A program made the position numbers and the translations under genes. Of a stretch of 64,000 nt of DNA, positions 41,843 to 49,660 are shown in pieces (the stretch's first letter is position 1; the number at the start of each line of letters is the position of its first letter). The DNA comes from Fen-1362 sp049516395 (GTDB taxonomy: Bacteria; Planctomycetota; Phycisphaerae; Sedimentisphaerales; Anaerobacaceae), in contig JBEKTD010000001.1 of assembly GCA_049516395.1 (NCBI GenBank), forward strand, positions 1 through 64,000, in the 5' to 3' direction. The notes under the pieces were generated by a model. It was not told the origin of the DNA. It ran no database searches and worked only from the letters and a program-made list of their open reading frames with translations.

Positions 41843-42766
41843 ATGAGTATGGAAAAACAATTTGAAAATATCGGCGATGGTTTGCTGGTGAGGGCCCCGG
41901 CGAAAATCAATCTGTCGTTACTGGTCGCGGGCAAGCGGCCTGACGGTTATCACGAGCTGGAAACCATAATGGCGAAAATCAACTGGTATGATGAGATACT
42001 GATTGAGCCGGGGAGGAAAAAAGGGATTGAATTAATCTGCAAGGGGCCATACGAGGTACCGGAGGGAAAAGATAATCTGGTTTATAAGGCGGCTAAACTG
42101 ATACTGGAATCAGGGTATCAGAGAATCAGGGTATCACAAAAACAGGGTGTATCGGTTAAGATTACGCTGACGAAGAATATACCTGCGGGGACAGGACTGG
42201 GGTCGGGCAGCAGTGATGCGGCGGGGACATTGATGGGCATCAACGGGTTCCTGAAACTGGGGCTTAGCCAAAAAAGGCTTGGGGGATTAGCGGCACAATT
42301 AGGCAGTGACATAGCGTTCTTTTTGGGGGGACCAATGAGCTTTTGCACCGGCAAAGGGGAAAAAGTGCAAAAATTGCCAAAAAGTGAATTTAGGGTATTT
42401 CTGGTTGTTCCTGACGTAAGTGTTTCCACTAAAAGGGTTTACGGAAACTATCGGCACGATACGGCGAAATACGAACAGTTTCACAGGGCAATAAGCGGGT
42501 ATATTAAGAAAAAGAGGATTGATTTAGTTTGCGAATTGTGCGCAAATATGCTCCAGGAAAGTTGCTTTGAGTTGAATACGAAGCTTAGAAAGCTGAAAAA
42601 GGGTATCGAACGAACAGGAATCGGGCCTGTGTGCTTGAGCGGGAGTGGTTCGTCGATGTATTGTGTTATTGACAAAGGCAATGAGGAAAAGGTAGTGACA
42701 TATCAAAACAAGCTTGCGCTAGATTTTGGCTGCAAGAGCATGATATTAAACAGCAACAGTTGGTAG
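41843..42766 (+). CDS. ispE: 4-diphosphocytidyl-2-C-methyl-D-erythritol kinase
   Basis: IspE phosphorylates CDP-methylerythritol in the non-mevalonate isoprenoid pathway. The GHMP kinase of about 307 residues has LVRAPAKINLSLLVAGKRPDGYHELETIMAKI, the ATP loop NIPAGTGLGSGSSDAAGTLMGIN, AQLGSDIAFFLGGPMSFCTGKGE with the catalytic Asp, and GPVCLSGSGSSMYCVI. The longer frame from 41729 overlaps mtfA's upstream region and lacks homology. The start is one of two close ATGs (41843, 41849). spoVG follows by 20 bp, the same pairing seen in other bacteria. Confidence 0.95.
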   Translation: MSMEKQFENIGDGLLVRAPAKINLSLLVAGKRPDGYHELETIMAKINWYDEILIEPGRKKGIELICKGPYEVPEGKDNLVYKAAKLILESGYQRIRVSQKQGVSVKITLTKNIPAGTGLGSGSSDAAGTLMGINGFLKLGLSQKRLGGLAAQLGSDIAFFLGGPMSFCTGKGEKVQKLPKSEFRVFLVVPDVSVSTKRVYGNYRHDTAKYEQFHRAISGYIKKKRIDLVCELCANMLQESCFELNTKLRKLKKGIERTGIGPVCLSGSGSSMYCVIDKGNEEKVVTYQNKLALDFGCKSMILNSNSW

Positions 42767-42786
42767 CTAATAGGTGAGGCGAGAGT

Positions 42787-43227
42787 ATGCAAATCAGCGA
42801 AGTGAGAGTGAAGCTAATAGAGAACAAGGACGACAGGTTGAAGGCGTTTTGCTCGGTGACAATGGACAATGAGTTCGTGGTGCGTGATATAAAGATAATC
42901 GAGGGTACCAACGGATATTTTGTGGCGATGCCGTCAAGGAAGATGAGCGACCACTGCGAGAAGTGCGGGGGCAAGAACCACCTCCGGGCAAAGTTCTGCA
43001 ATAACTGCGGGGCCGGGCTGCCCGATGACCGTGCGAAGAAGGATATGAAAGGCCGGATGAAGCTGCACGCCGACATTGCGCACCCGATAAACGCCGAGTG
43101 CAGGAAGAAGATTCAGGACAAGGTGGTGGCTGCGTTCAAGGAAGAATTGGATAGGTCGAAGCAGCCAGGATATAAGCCGGTGGATATGGATGAGCCGGAT
43201 GATGATGTTCCGGAGATAGTAACGTAA
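42787..43227 (+). CDS. spoVG: SpoVG-family RNA/DNA-binding regulator with inserted zinc ribbon
   Basis: SpoVG proteins bind nucleic acid and regulate gene expression. The N-terminal part (ISEVRVKLIENKDDRLKAFCSVTMDNEFVVRDIKIIEGTNGYFVAMPSRK) and the later DIAHPINAECRKKIQDKVVAAFKEEL are the standard SpoVG core. Between MPSRK and DIAHPIN the usual short loop is replaced by about 40 residues with CxxC at 57-60 and 71-74, a zinc ribbon, and a basic stretch (KKDMKGRMK). The C-terminus is acidic. Total length 146 against about 90-100 in Firmicutes. GAGG lies eight bases before the ATG. It is co-transcribed with ispE and ends before three hairpins. Confidence 0.92.
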   Translation: MQISEVRVKLIENKDDRLKAFCSVTMDNEFVVRDIKIIEGTNGYFVAMPSRKMSDHCEKCGGKNHLRAKFCNNCGAGLPDDRAKKDMKGRMKLHADIAHPINAECRKKIQDKVVAAFKEELDRSKQPGYKPVDMDEPDDDVPEIVT

Positions 43228-43246
43228 ACGGTTATATAAACACAAG

Positions 43247-43268
43247 CGGCTCACAATAATGTGAGCCG
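43247..43268 (+). other. Hairpin 1 after spoVG
   Basis: CGGCTCACA and TGTGAGCCG pair perfectly around ATAA, about 20 bp after the spoVG stop. No T-run follows. It may protect the 3' end. Confidence 0.6.
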
Positions 43269-43297
43269 TTGAGTAAACCTGCGGTATTTGCCAGCAA

Positions 43298-43319
43298 CAG
43301 TTCCGTTAAAACGGAACTG
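43298..43319 (+). other. Hairpin 2 after spoVG
   Basis: CAGTTCCGT and ACGGAACTG pair perfectly around a 4-base TAAA loop. It lies between hairpin 1 and the terminator. Confidence 0.6.
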
Positions 43320-43325
43320 GCAGTG

Positions 43326-43362
43326 CAGCCGGGTGCGGTGGGGTAAAGCCCGGCTGTTTTTA
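43326..43362 (+). terminator. Rho-independent terminator of ispE-spoVG
   Basis: CAGCCGGG (43326-43333) pairs with CCCGGCTG (43349-43356), followed at once by TTTTTATT. It is the third hairpin in a row and lies directly at the 3' end of the convergent FlgM-like gene. Confidence 0.8.
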
Positions 43363-43665
43363 TTAGATATCCAAGTCGTCGAGCACCTTTTCCAAAGCAA
43401 GGTCTAACCGTTCAGTAAGGTTGTATCTGCCTTCCGTGAGCTGCCGGCGAACCTTAAGGACTTTTTGTTTCCTGACTTCTGGCATCACGGCGATTTTCTT
43501 AAGCACCTGACCGAGCGGCGTGCCGTTCATATTTTCGAGAATCTGCTCCATAAGCAGGTCATCATCTGCAATCAGGTCATCTGCTGGTTCGGCATACTCC
43601 CCGCGAAGCGGTTCAAGGTTGCGCCTTTGTTCTGTGAGCCAATTTTTGCGAGTACAATCGGACAT
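43363..43665 (-). CDS. Small acidic protein with FlgM-like C-terminus
   Basis: The ATG at 43665 has AAGG eight bases upstream; a longer frame to 43719 is possible. The 100-residue protein is polar and helical, with an N-terminal half rich in Arg and Asp (RRNLEPLRGEYAEPADDLIADDDLL). Its end, MPEVRKQKVLKVRRQLTEGRYNLTERLDLALEKVLDDL, resembles the C-terminal part of FlgM-type anti-sigma factors, which bind the flagellar sigma factor. No flagellar or sigma-factor gene lies in the window, so this remains a suggestion. It could also be a general small regulatory protein. Confidence 0.6.
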   Translation of the reverse strand: MSDCTRKNWLTEQRRNLEPLRGEYAEPADDLIADDDLLMEQILENMNGTPLGQVLKKIAVMPEVRKQKVLKVRRQLTEGRYNLTERLDLALEKVLDDLDI

Positions 43666-44137
43666 CAATATTACCTTGCCTATCGAGCCGCAGGCGAAAA
43701 TTTCCGTCTTTTCGACCATAAGCTATCAACCACTATATCTTGTATGTCCCATAATCCTTTTTGGGACCCCAATCTTATTTACAGTGTTGTTATCGACAAT
43801 GATGCCTTAAAAACTTTAGCGAATGCGAGAGCAAGGCGTAGATTTGCTTAACCATTTGTAGAAGCGGGAATTATGTTCGTTTTTGGCAAAAAAACGAGGT
43901 TTCAATACTGAAAATAGCATTAAAAAAAGTAGAAATGGCGGATTTAATCTCATCCACAATCACTTATCAGCTAAGATTTTTGGCCATAAGAACACACACT
44001 ACATATAGTGGCTGGTTTGGAGCCGGTAAATAAGGGTTTCTATGAGCAAGGCGGCAGATATTTCCGGACCCTCCTTCGCTCTGCGAGCTACGGAGGGCGT
44101 TGCCCTGCTACGCCGAGGTTACGAATGGCGAGGCAGG
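43666..44137. other. Gene-free stretch
   Basis: This 470-bp stretch has no convincing coding frame. It contains a short GTCCCA/TGGGAC dyad (43746-43767), A-rich sequence around 43880-43950, and a palindromic repeat at 44069-44098 next to the 3' end of the following minus-strand gene. I see no RNA gene. Confidence 0.5.
44069..44098. repeat. Imperfect palindrome CCCTCC..GGAGGG
   Basis: Arms CCCTCCTTCGCTC and GAGCTACGGAGGG pair at 11 of 13 positions around TGC. It has the look of a dispersed repeat and lies about 40 bp past the stop of the secreted protein gene at 44138. Confidence 0.55.
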
Positions 44138-45622
44138 TTAATAGGTAATTTCAGCTTCGGTATTCGCGTTGAAGTCGGCGCACTGAACGGCAAATTGTGA
44201 TGTATCACCAGGATAATCGACACTGGTATTTTTTATCGTAATGGCGAAGGTGCATTTGTTGAAGTCAAAGGTGGCGGCGGCGATGCCGATACCGCCGTCT
44301 AATTTCGCATTCGAGCAGGTAAACTTACCATTTTTCCCCTTGAAGCTTTTGGCCGGTATAGAAAACGACTGGCTGGCTAGGTTGACGTCGAAAACAGAAT
44401 CGACTAGATTTGCCTCGGTGGTTTCTACTGAAGCAACCGAGAAGCCGCCGCTGACGGTCAACTGGTCGCTGTTCATTTTAGAGCCATATTTGACCTTTAT
44501 TTTATCAACCCGCAGGGAATCTTTGACGCCCATCAGGAGGTTTATGGGTATCAGCTTTTTGCCGTTGACTATGGTTTCATCAACGTTGGTATTCGCGTCA
44601 AAACCGGCAATATCGACTCTGACCTTTAACGGGCAGGATAAGCCGGACAGGTTAACGTTCTGGGCGGCAAAAGAGAACTTGTGGGTTTTGAAATCGAGCT
44701 TGAAGGATTTCTTTGCGCCATTTTCGTCGGTTCCGGAGTAACTGAATTTGCCTGTTTTCTTGTAATTAGCATGAGTATTGTTGGTGGGAATCATAATAAC
44801 ACACGGGTCGGCCATATCGTCGGAACCAATGGCAATCTGGATAAAATTTGTGAGATAAAGGTTGTCATATACAGGATTCATTTTGCCCGAGAAGGAAATT
44901 TTATCATTGTATTTGCCGCCCGCGGCAACAGTGCATTTGTTGATAGATACAAGCTGGAAGACCTGATTAGGGTTGGAAGTCATAACCACGGCATCAGGAG
45001 CCGGCTCAACAAGGATGCTTACTATAGCCCCACATGGGTCCCAAGGATTGGGATAACTTTCGTCATAATCCCTGTAAGGAATGTAGCAATTAAAACCAAC
45101 CGTGCTGATTTGGTTAGCATTTGTTGTAGTAAGCGACGTTGCACTAGCAGGGGGGTATGAATTGTTAATTGCGATATACTCAGGGTTGAAAGCCAACGAG
45201 TAAACAGCTTCGTTAATCATTGAACCAACAACTAAAGACCCAACTGCATCAGACGTCGAAACGCCCCTGGCAGAAAGCAAAGTAAACTTCAGTGCAAAGG
45301 CATCGAACATACTTATGTCTCGCCCGGCAAGAACGCCATTGCCTCCGCGTACGCTTGATGTCCGTTCCAACAAAGGAGGATATTGACCACTATAATTGTG
45401 AGGGTCGGGAAACAGGATGTCAAATTGAACGCCCGACCCATTCACATCTGTAATCGCGAGAATAGGGGCCTCATTAATGTAAGGATAATAAAAATCACGA
45501 TCGTTGTAATCCAGCGCCATAATAGCATCGTTGGAGAGTGTGAAAGCGAGGCCATAGGCGGCAAAGGGGGACACGGCCAAAATAGAGCAGATGACCACAA
45601 ATAATACCGAGGTGTGTTTCAC
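44138..45622 (-). CDS. Secreted protein with shared double C-terminal module
   Basis: The 494-residue protein has a signal peptide (VLFVVICSILAVSPFAAYG). Residues about 25-225 form a domain with FTLSNDAIMALDYNDRDFYYP and ARGVSTSDAVGSLVVGSM, which I do not recognise. From INKCTVAAGGK (about 227) to the end it carries a region of about 265 residues that is also the C-terminus of the GLUG protein upstream. That region itself looks like a duplicated unit: KFSYSG..KKSFKLDFKTHKFSFAAQNVNLSG in the first half echoes KFTCSNAKLDGG..FDFNKCTFAITIKNTSV in the second. It has its own promoter matching that of the GLUG gene. Function unknown; a cell-surface or matrix role is plausible. Confidence 0.82.
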   Translation of the reverse strand: MKHTSVLFVVICSILAVSPFAAYGLAFTLSNDAIMALDYNDRDFYYPYINEAPILAITDVNGSGVQFDILFPDPHNYSGQYPPLLERTSSVRGGNGVLAGRDISMFDAFALKFTLLSARGVSTSDAVGSLVVGSMINEAVYSLAFNPEYIAINNSYPPASATSLTTTNANQISTVGFNCYIPYRDYDESYPNPWDPCGAIVSILVEPAPDAVVMTSNPNQVFQLVSINKCTVAAGGKYNDKISFSGKMNPVYDNLYLTNFIQIAIGSDDMADPCVIMIPTNNTHANYKKTGKFSYSGTDENGAKKSFKLDFKTHKFSFAAQNVNLSGLSCPLKVRVDIAGFDANTNVDETIVNGKKLIPINLLMGVKDSLRVDKIKVKYGSKMNSDQLTVSGGFSVASVETTEANLVDSVFDVNLASQSFSIPAKSFKGKNGKFTCSNAKLDGGIGIAAATFDFNKCTFAITIKNTSVDYPGDTSQFAVQCADFNANTEAEITY

Positions 45623-45676
45623 ACAATTATCCTATCAAAATTCTACCAGACATAATGTTACTTCCTGTAAGATAAT

Positions 45677-45705
45677 AAGATATACAATTTCGAGGAAAAA
45701 GTCAA
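45677..45705 (-). promoter_or_regulatory. Promoter of the 44138-45622 gene
   Basis: On the minus strand TTGACT (45700-45705) and TATCTT (45677-45682) are spaced by 17 bp. The -35 is followed by TTTTC exactly as in the promoter at 48728-48756. Confidence 0.6.
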
Positions 45706-45730
45706 TCCTGCGTGGTCGTGTTCTCGTCAC

Positions 45731-45752
45731 CCCTTCGACAAATTCAGTGCTC
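45731..45752. repeat. Decayed copy of the CCTTCGAC..CTC repeat
   Basis: CCCTTCGACAAATTCAGTGC followed by TC resembles the dispersed repeat at 15851-15876 with several changes. It lies in the gap between the two large secreted protein genes. Confidence 0.45.
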
Positions 45753-45767
45753 GCAGGGCGAGGGCGG

Positions 45768-48671
45768 TTAAGGCGTAATTATGGCATTGGCGGTTTCGCT
45801 GAAGCCGGTGAAGTCGATGCCGAAGTTGACGGTCCCTGAATATGACGGGACACTGTAATGTTTCAGCGTAATGACAAAGGAATATTTGTTGAAATCAAAC
45901 CGGGCGCCTATAGTGCCGCCATCGAATAATGCTACGCCTGAGCAGGAATATGCTCCCGAGCTATATTTGAAGTTGTTGGCGGGTATCATAAAAATACGCG
46001 GGCCGAGTGTGACATAGAAGTTGATATTGGCCAAATTCACATTTGTGTTTTCGACCGCGAAGGTGCCCGTAATAATCAGCTGGTCGCCGGTTTTATCGTG
46101 TTTGACCTGGGTTTTATCGACTCGCAGGAAATTACCAAAACCCATCAGGAGCTTTACTGGGGCGGTTTTTTTTGGGCCGTTGATTATGGTTTCATCGAGG
46201 GCAGCTTCGGTGTTGTAGTCGCCGATATTGATTCGGACGTTTAATGGGCAGGATAAGCCCGACAGGTCGATATTTTTGGCAGAGAGGGAGAATTTGCGGG
46301 TTTTAGAATCGAACTTAAAGGATTCTTTTATGCCGTTTTGTGTTCCTGAAAAGCTGTATTTGCCCTTTTTATAATGGCCGCTGACGGGGAAAGTTAAGAC
46401 ATGCGTATCCATATATTTGGAATCAATCGCGACATTGACAACATCGGCGTTGGCGAAGTCGCAGGCAGTGACGTTGATAAGGCCTGAAAAGGCAATGGAG
46501 CCAAAGTTGTTTTTGGCTCCAGCGGCGACTGTGCATTTATTAATCCCGATTTTATAATCATGGCTGAAAGTCCAGGCGAATTTGGGGTAATCGAGGCCTT
46601 GGCATATATCCCAGATATCCTCGGAGCCATTGGCGGTTTCGCCGGCAAAGTCCCAGCCGACGAAACTGCTTTGCTGTTTCATCTGCGCATCGGTCAATGG
46701 CTGGCCGTAACCGTTATCGGGGCCGCTGGAGACAAGGAAATAAGAACTGGTGATGATTGTGTTGCTGTCACACCAGCCGGCCAGTCCGCCGATCTCGTAT
46801 GAACTGCTGCCACCGCTGACAACGCCTGTCGAATAGCAATTCTTGATGCTTGCTTCGAAAACTATACCCGTCAGGCCGCCGAAATCAGATGAGCCATTGC
46901 CGGCTGTAACAGCGCCGGAGGAGAAGCAATCACTGATGCTGCCCTGTTCGGAATACCCAACCAGTCCGCCGAGGTAGTATGAGTCGGTTTTAGCCAAAAC
47001 GGCACCGGTAGAGAAGCAGCGGAATATATTGAGGTTGTTGCTTCCCACCAGTCCGCCGATGGAATCGGATTCATTTCCGGCTGTAACTTTGGCCATTGAG
47101 GAGCAATAGCCGATGTTACCGCTGTCGTTATCCCCGACGAGTCCGCCAACGGATTCGGAATCATCAGCGGCGGTGACGGCGCCGATGGCGTAAGAATCTC
47201 TGACTCGGCCCTGGTAGTTTTCGCCGACCAGGCCGCCGAGGTAATACACTTCATTTCCGCCTATGACTGCGCCTGTGGCAAGAGAGCGTTCAACAGAGCC
47301 GTCGTTTTCGCCAACGAGGCCGCCTACTGAATCAGCGCCATTTCCGGCAGTTATCTTACCGGTCGAGCAGCAATCGGTGATATCTCCGCCGTAGTTGTAT
47401 CCGACAAGCCCGCCGACGGAAGACGAATCATTCCCACCGGTAACTGCGCCCGTCGCGATACAGTCGTTAATATCGTCGTCATAATTGTATCCGACGAGTC
47501 CGCCAATCTGTAAAACGCCGTTTCCGCCGGTAACGATACTTTTGGAATAGCACCTGGTGATGCTGCCCTCGTTATTTCCGATAAGCCCGCCGAGGCCGCC
47601 GGATTCGGCGCCGCCCGTGACGGTGCCGGTCGAGCAGCAATCGGCGATATTGCCGTCGTTATCCCCGACAAGCCCGCCGATATACTGGGAATTATTACCG
47701 TCGGAGACATTGCCTGCGGAGACGCAATTGCTGATGTCGCTCTGGTAGTTGACGCCGATAAGCCCGCCGAAACGCCAGGAATTGGTTCCGCCCGTGACGG
47801 CACCTGAGGAGAGACATCGGCTGATAGTACCGCCGTTATCGCCGATGAGGCCGCCGACTGAATCCGCGCCGTCTCCGGCTGTTACTTTGCCCGATGAGGA
47901 ACTATTGTTGATATCTCCATCGTAGTTGTAACCGATAAGGCCTGCGATGTAGTATGAGTCGTTGCCGCATTTGACAGAGCTGGTCGCGGAAGAGCCGATG
48001 ATGCTATATTGGTAGTTGTAGCCGACAAGCCCGCCAATAAAAGCGGATTGGTCTTTGCCTGTGAGTGCGACCGTCGACGAGCAATTGGTGATATAGCCGT
48101 CGTTTTCTCCGACGAGGCCGCCCGCATATTGCAATTCATAGCCGGCTGTGATGGTTCCTGAGGACGAGCAATTTATGACGTTGCCGTCGTTTTCCCCTGC
48201 CAGTCCGCCTGAGTAGTATGAAGCATCCCCGCTGATGATGCTGATATTTACCATATTAAGATTTTCAACTTGGCCGGAAATGAGTCCGAAGAGGCCCAGA
48301 AAATCGTTTCCAACACCATAAGTGTTAATGGCGAGGTTGCTGATTTGATGACCTGCGCCGTTGAAGTTGCCCGTAAAGGGTGTACCGTCGAAATAGGTAC
48401 CGGAGTTATCTCCGTCCGGGGCAATTACCGCAGTGGTAAATTTGCGGGGGGCGAGGTTGATATCGGCGGTAAGGACGAAATTTTTATCGTAGTCAGCGGT
48501 GCTGCCCGCCAGCGTCATCAGGTCAGTGGCGGAGGCGATTTTGTAGGGGTCGCCCGGGATGCCTGCTCCTCCGGAGTATTTGGCAAGACAGGAATCAGTC
48601 GGACAGACGAATGAGCAAAAAGCCCAAAGTGACCAGATGATGACAAAAAAACCTATCCTGGTGCTTTTCAT
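45768..48671 (-). CDS. Secreted GLUG-repeat protein with shared double C-terminal module
   Basis: The start is the ATG at 48671, preceded by GAGGGTG, and leads into a signal peptide (RIGFFVIIWSLWAFCSFVCPTDSCLA). After YSGGAGIPGDPYKIASATDLMTLAG and a FTGNFNGAGHQISNLAI segment come about 17 GLUG-type repeats of 29-31 residues, each with GGLVGxN and a CxSxGxVTxG pattern, forming a long beta-helical or solenoid stalk (residues about 130-660). A linker with QMKQQSSFVGWDF follows. The last 260 residues (INKCTVAAGAK onward) match the C-terminus of the next gene. GLUG repeats occur in IgA peptidases and surface adhesins. An adhesive or matrix role is likely but inferred. No membrane anchor is seen. 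Confidence 0.88.
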   Translation of the reverse strand: MKSTRIGFFVIIWSLWAFCSFVCPTDSCLAKYSGGAGIPGDPYKIASATDLMTLAGSTADYDKNFVLTADINLAPRKFTTAVIAPDGDNSGTYFDGTPFTGNFNGAGHQISNLAINTYGVGNDFLGLFGLISGQVENLNMVNISIISGDASYYSGGLAGENDGNVINCSSSGTITAGYELQYAGGLVGENDGYITNCSSTVALTGKDQSAFIGGLVGYNYQYSIIGSSATSSVKCGNDSYYIAGLIGYNYDGDINNSSSSGKVTAGDGADSVGGLIGDNGGTISRCLSSGAVTGGTNSWRFGGLIGVNYQSDISNCVSAGNVSDGNNSQYIGGLVGDNDGNIADCCSTGTVTGGAESGGLGGLIGNNEGSITRCYSKSIVTGGNGVLQIGGLVGYNYDDDINDCIATGAVTGGNDSSSVGGLVGYNYGGDITDCCSTGKITAGNGADSVGGLVGENDGSVERSLATGAVIGGNEVYYLGGLVGENYQGRVRDSYAIGAVTAADDSESVGGLVGDNDSGNIGYCSSMAKVTAGNESDSIGGLVGSNNLNIFRCFSTGAVLAKTDSYYLGGLVGYSEQGSISDCFSSGAVTAGNGSSDFGGLTGIVFEASIKNCYSTGVVSGGSSSYEIGGLAGWCDSNTIITSSYFLVSSGPDNGYGQPLTDAQMKQQSSFVGWDFAGETANGSEDIWDICQGLDYPKFAWTFSHDYKIGINKCTVAAGAKNNFGSIAFSGLINVTACDFANADVVNVAIDSKYMDTHVLTFPVSGHYKKGKYSFSGTQNGIKESFKFDSKTRKFSLSAKNIDLSGLSCPLNVRINIGDYNTEAALDETIINGPKKTAPVKLLMGFGNFLRVDKTQVKHDKTGDQLIITGTFAVENTNVNLANINFYVTLGPRIFMIPANNFKYSSGAYSCSGVALFDGGTIGARFDFNKYSFVITLKHYSVPSYSGTVNFGIDFTGFSETANAIITP

Positions 48672-48727
48672 AAGAACACCCTCTAAAATTTTCCCACCAA
48701 AATTTATATTACTCCTCAATTAGTAAT

Positions 48728-48756
48728 ACCATAAACGATTTGGTTGAAAAAGTCAA
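48728..48756 (-). promoter_or_regulatory. Promoter of the GLUG gene
   Basis: On the minus strand TTGACT (48751-48756) and TATGGT (48728-48733) are spaced by 17 bp, with a short GGTTGA/TCAACC dyad over the -35 (48742-48758). TTGACTTTTTC is shared with the promoter of the following gene. Confidence 0.65.
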
Positions 48757-48837
48757 CCCTCTTGTGTGTTTATATATTTGCAGAAAAGCGGTAAAAGCTC
48801 CCCAAACGAGTATTGTGGAGAGGCATTGTGGGGGGTA

Positions 48838-49560
48838 TCAGGAAGGGTTTTTTGTGGCGTTAATGGCGTTCGGCAGGGTAAGAGAACCCTCATAGAGCGC
48901 CCGGCCAACAATAGCGCCGGCAGCGCCGAGGGAGGCCAGTTTTTTGATATCCGAGACGGTAGTTACGCCGCCGGAGGCGACAACGGGCACCGAAACGGTG
49001 TGAATAAGGACATTGGTCCTTTCAAAATTAGGCCCGGCGAGCATGCCGTCTTTGGCAACGTCGGTGTAGATTATGGCGGCTATGGGCAGCACAGCGGCTT
49101 CGCGGGCAAGTTCGAGCAGGGATTTGGGATGCTCGTCATACCAGCCGCCTGTAACGACGTGTGAACCTTTGGCGTCGAGGCCAAGCGCTACTTTGCCGGG
49201 AAAATGCTTAGCCATATCGCTGAACCACTCGAAGTCGTTAACGGCCTGAGTGCCGATGATAACCCGTTCGACGCCCAAATCTATGAGCGTTTTAATATCC
49301 CTTTCGGTTCGCAGTCCGCCGCCGACCTCGATTTTTAATTTGCCGAGGGAGGCAATGGCGGAAATGGTCGGGGAGTTGACGGGCCTTCCGACCTTTGCGC
49401 CGTCGAGGTCAACAATGTGGACCCATTCGGCGCCCTGCGTGATGAATTCCTGGGCCTGTTTGACGGGATTTTCCTGGTAATTGATTTGGCGATGGTAGTC
49501 GCCTTGTATTAGGCGGACGCATTTGCCGCCGCGAAGGTCGATAGCCGGTATGATATACAT
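48838..49560 (-). CDS. hisA: ProFAR isomerase (HisA)
   Basis: HisA isomerises ProFAR to PRFAR in histidine synthesis. The 240-residue TIM barrel starts MYIIPAIDLRGGKCVRLIQGDY, the catalytic Asp being in AIDL, and has WVHIVDLDGAKVGRPVN, IEVGGGLRTERDI, VIIGTQAV, YTDVAKDGMLAGPNFE with the second catalytic Asp, and VVASGGVTTVSDIKKL and GAIVGRALYEG. The ATG at 49560 has AAGGA upstream; the longer frame is rejected. The other his genes, apart from hisD, are not in the window. Confidence 0.95.
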   Translation of the reverse strand: MYIIPAIDLRGGKCVRLIQGDYHRQINYQENPVKQAQEFITQGAEWVHIVDLDGAKVGRPVNSPTISAIASLGKLKIEVGGGLRTERDIKTLIDLGVERVIIGTQAVNDFEWFSDMAKHFPGKVALGLDAKGSHVVTGGWYDEHPKSLLELAREAAVLPIAAIIYTDVAKDGMLAGPNFERTNVLIHTVSVPVVASGGVTTVSDIKKLASLGAAGAIVGRALYEGSLTLPNAINATKNPS

Positions 49561-49660
49561 TGTTTCGTCCTTCAAAGAGTTAAACCAGTCATCAGGGATT
49601 TTAGAATTATCCGATGCTCGTTGCAATATATTTCGGGCGAACAGAACCGGCGGAGCAAAC

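Noticed and set aside
45768..48671. Regularly spaced repeats that might look like a CRISPR array
   Set aside because: The periodicity is about 90 bases and follows codons of the GLUG repeats; units vary in sequence and lie in one open frame. No cas genes are present.
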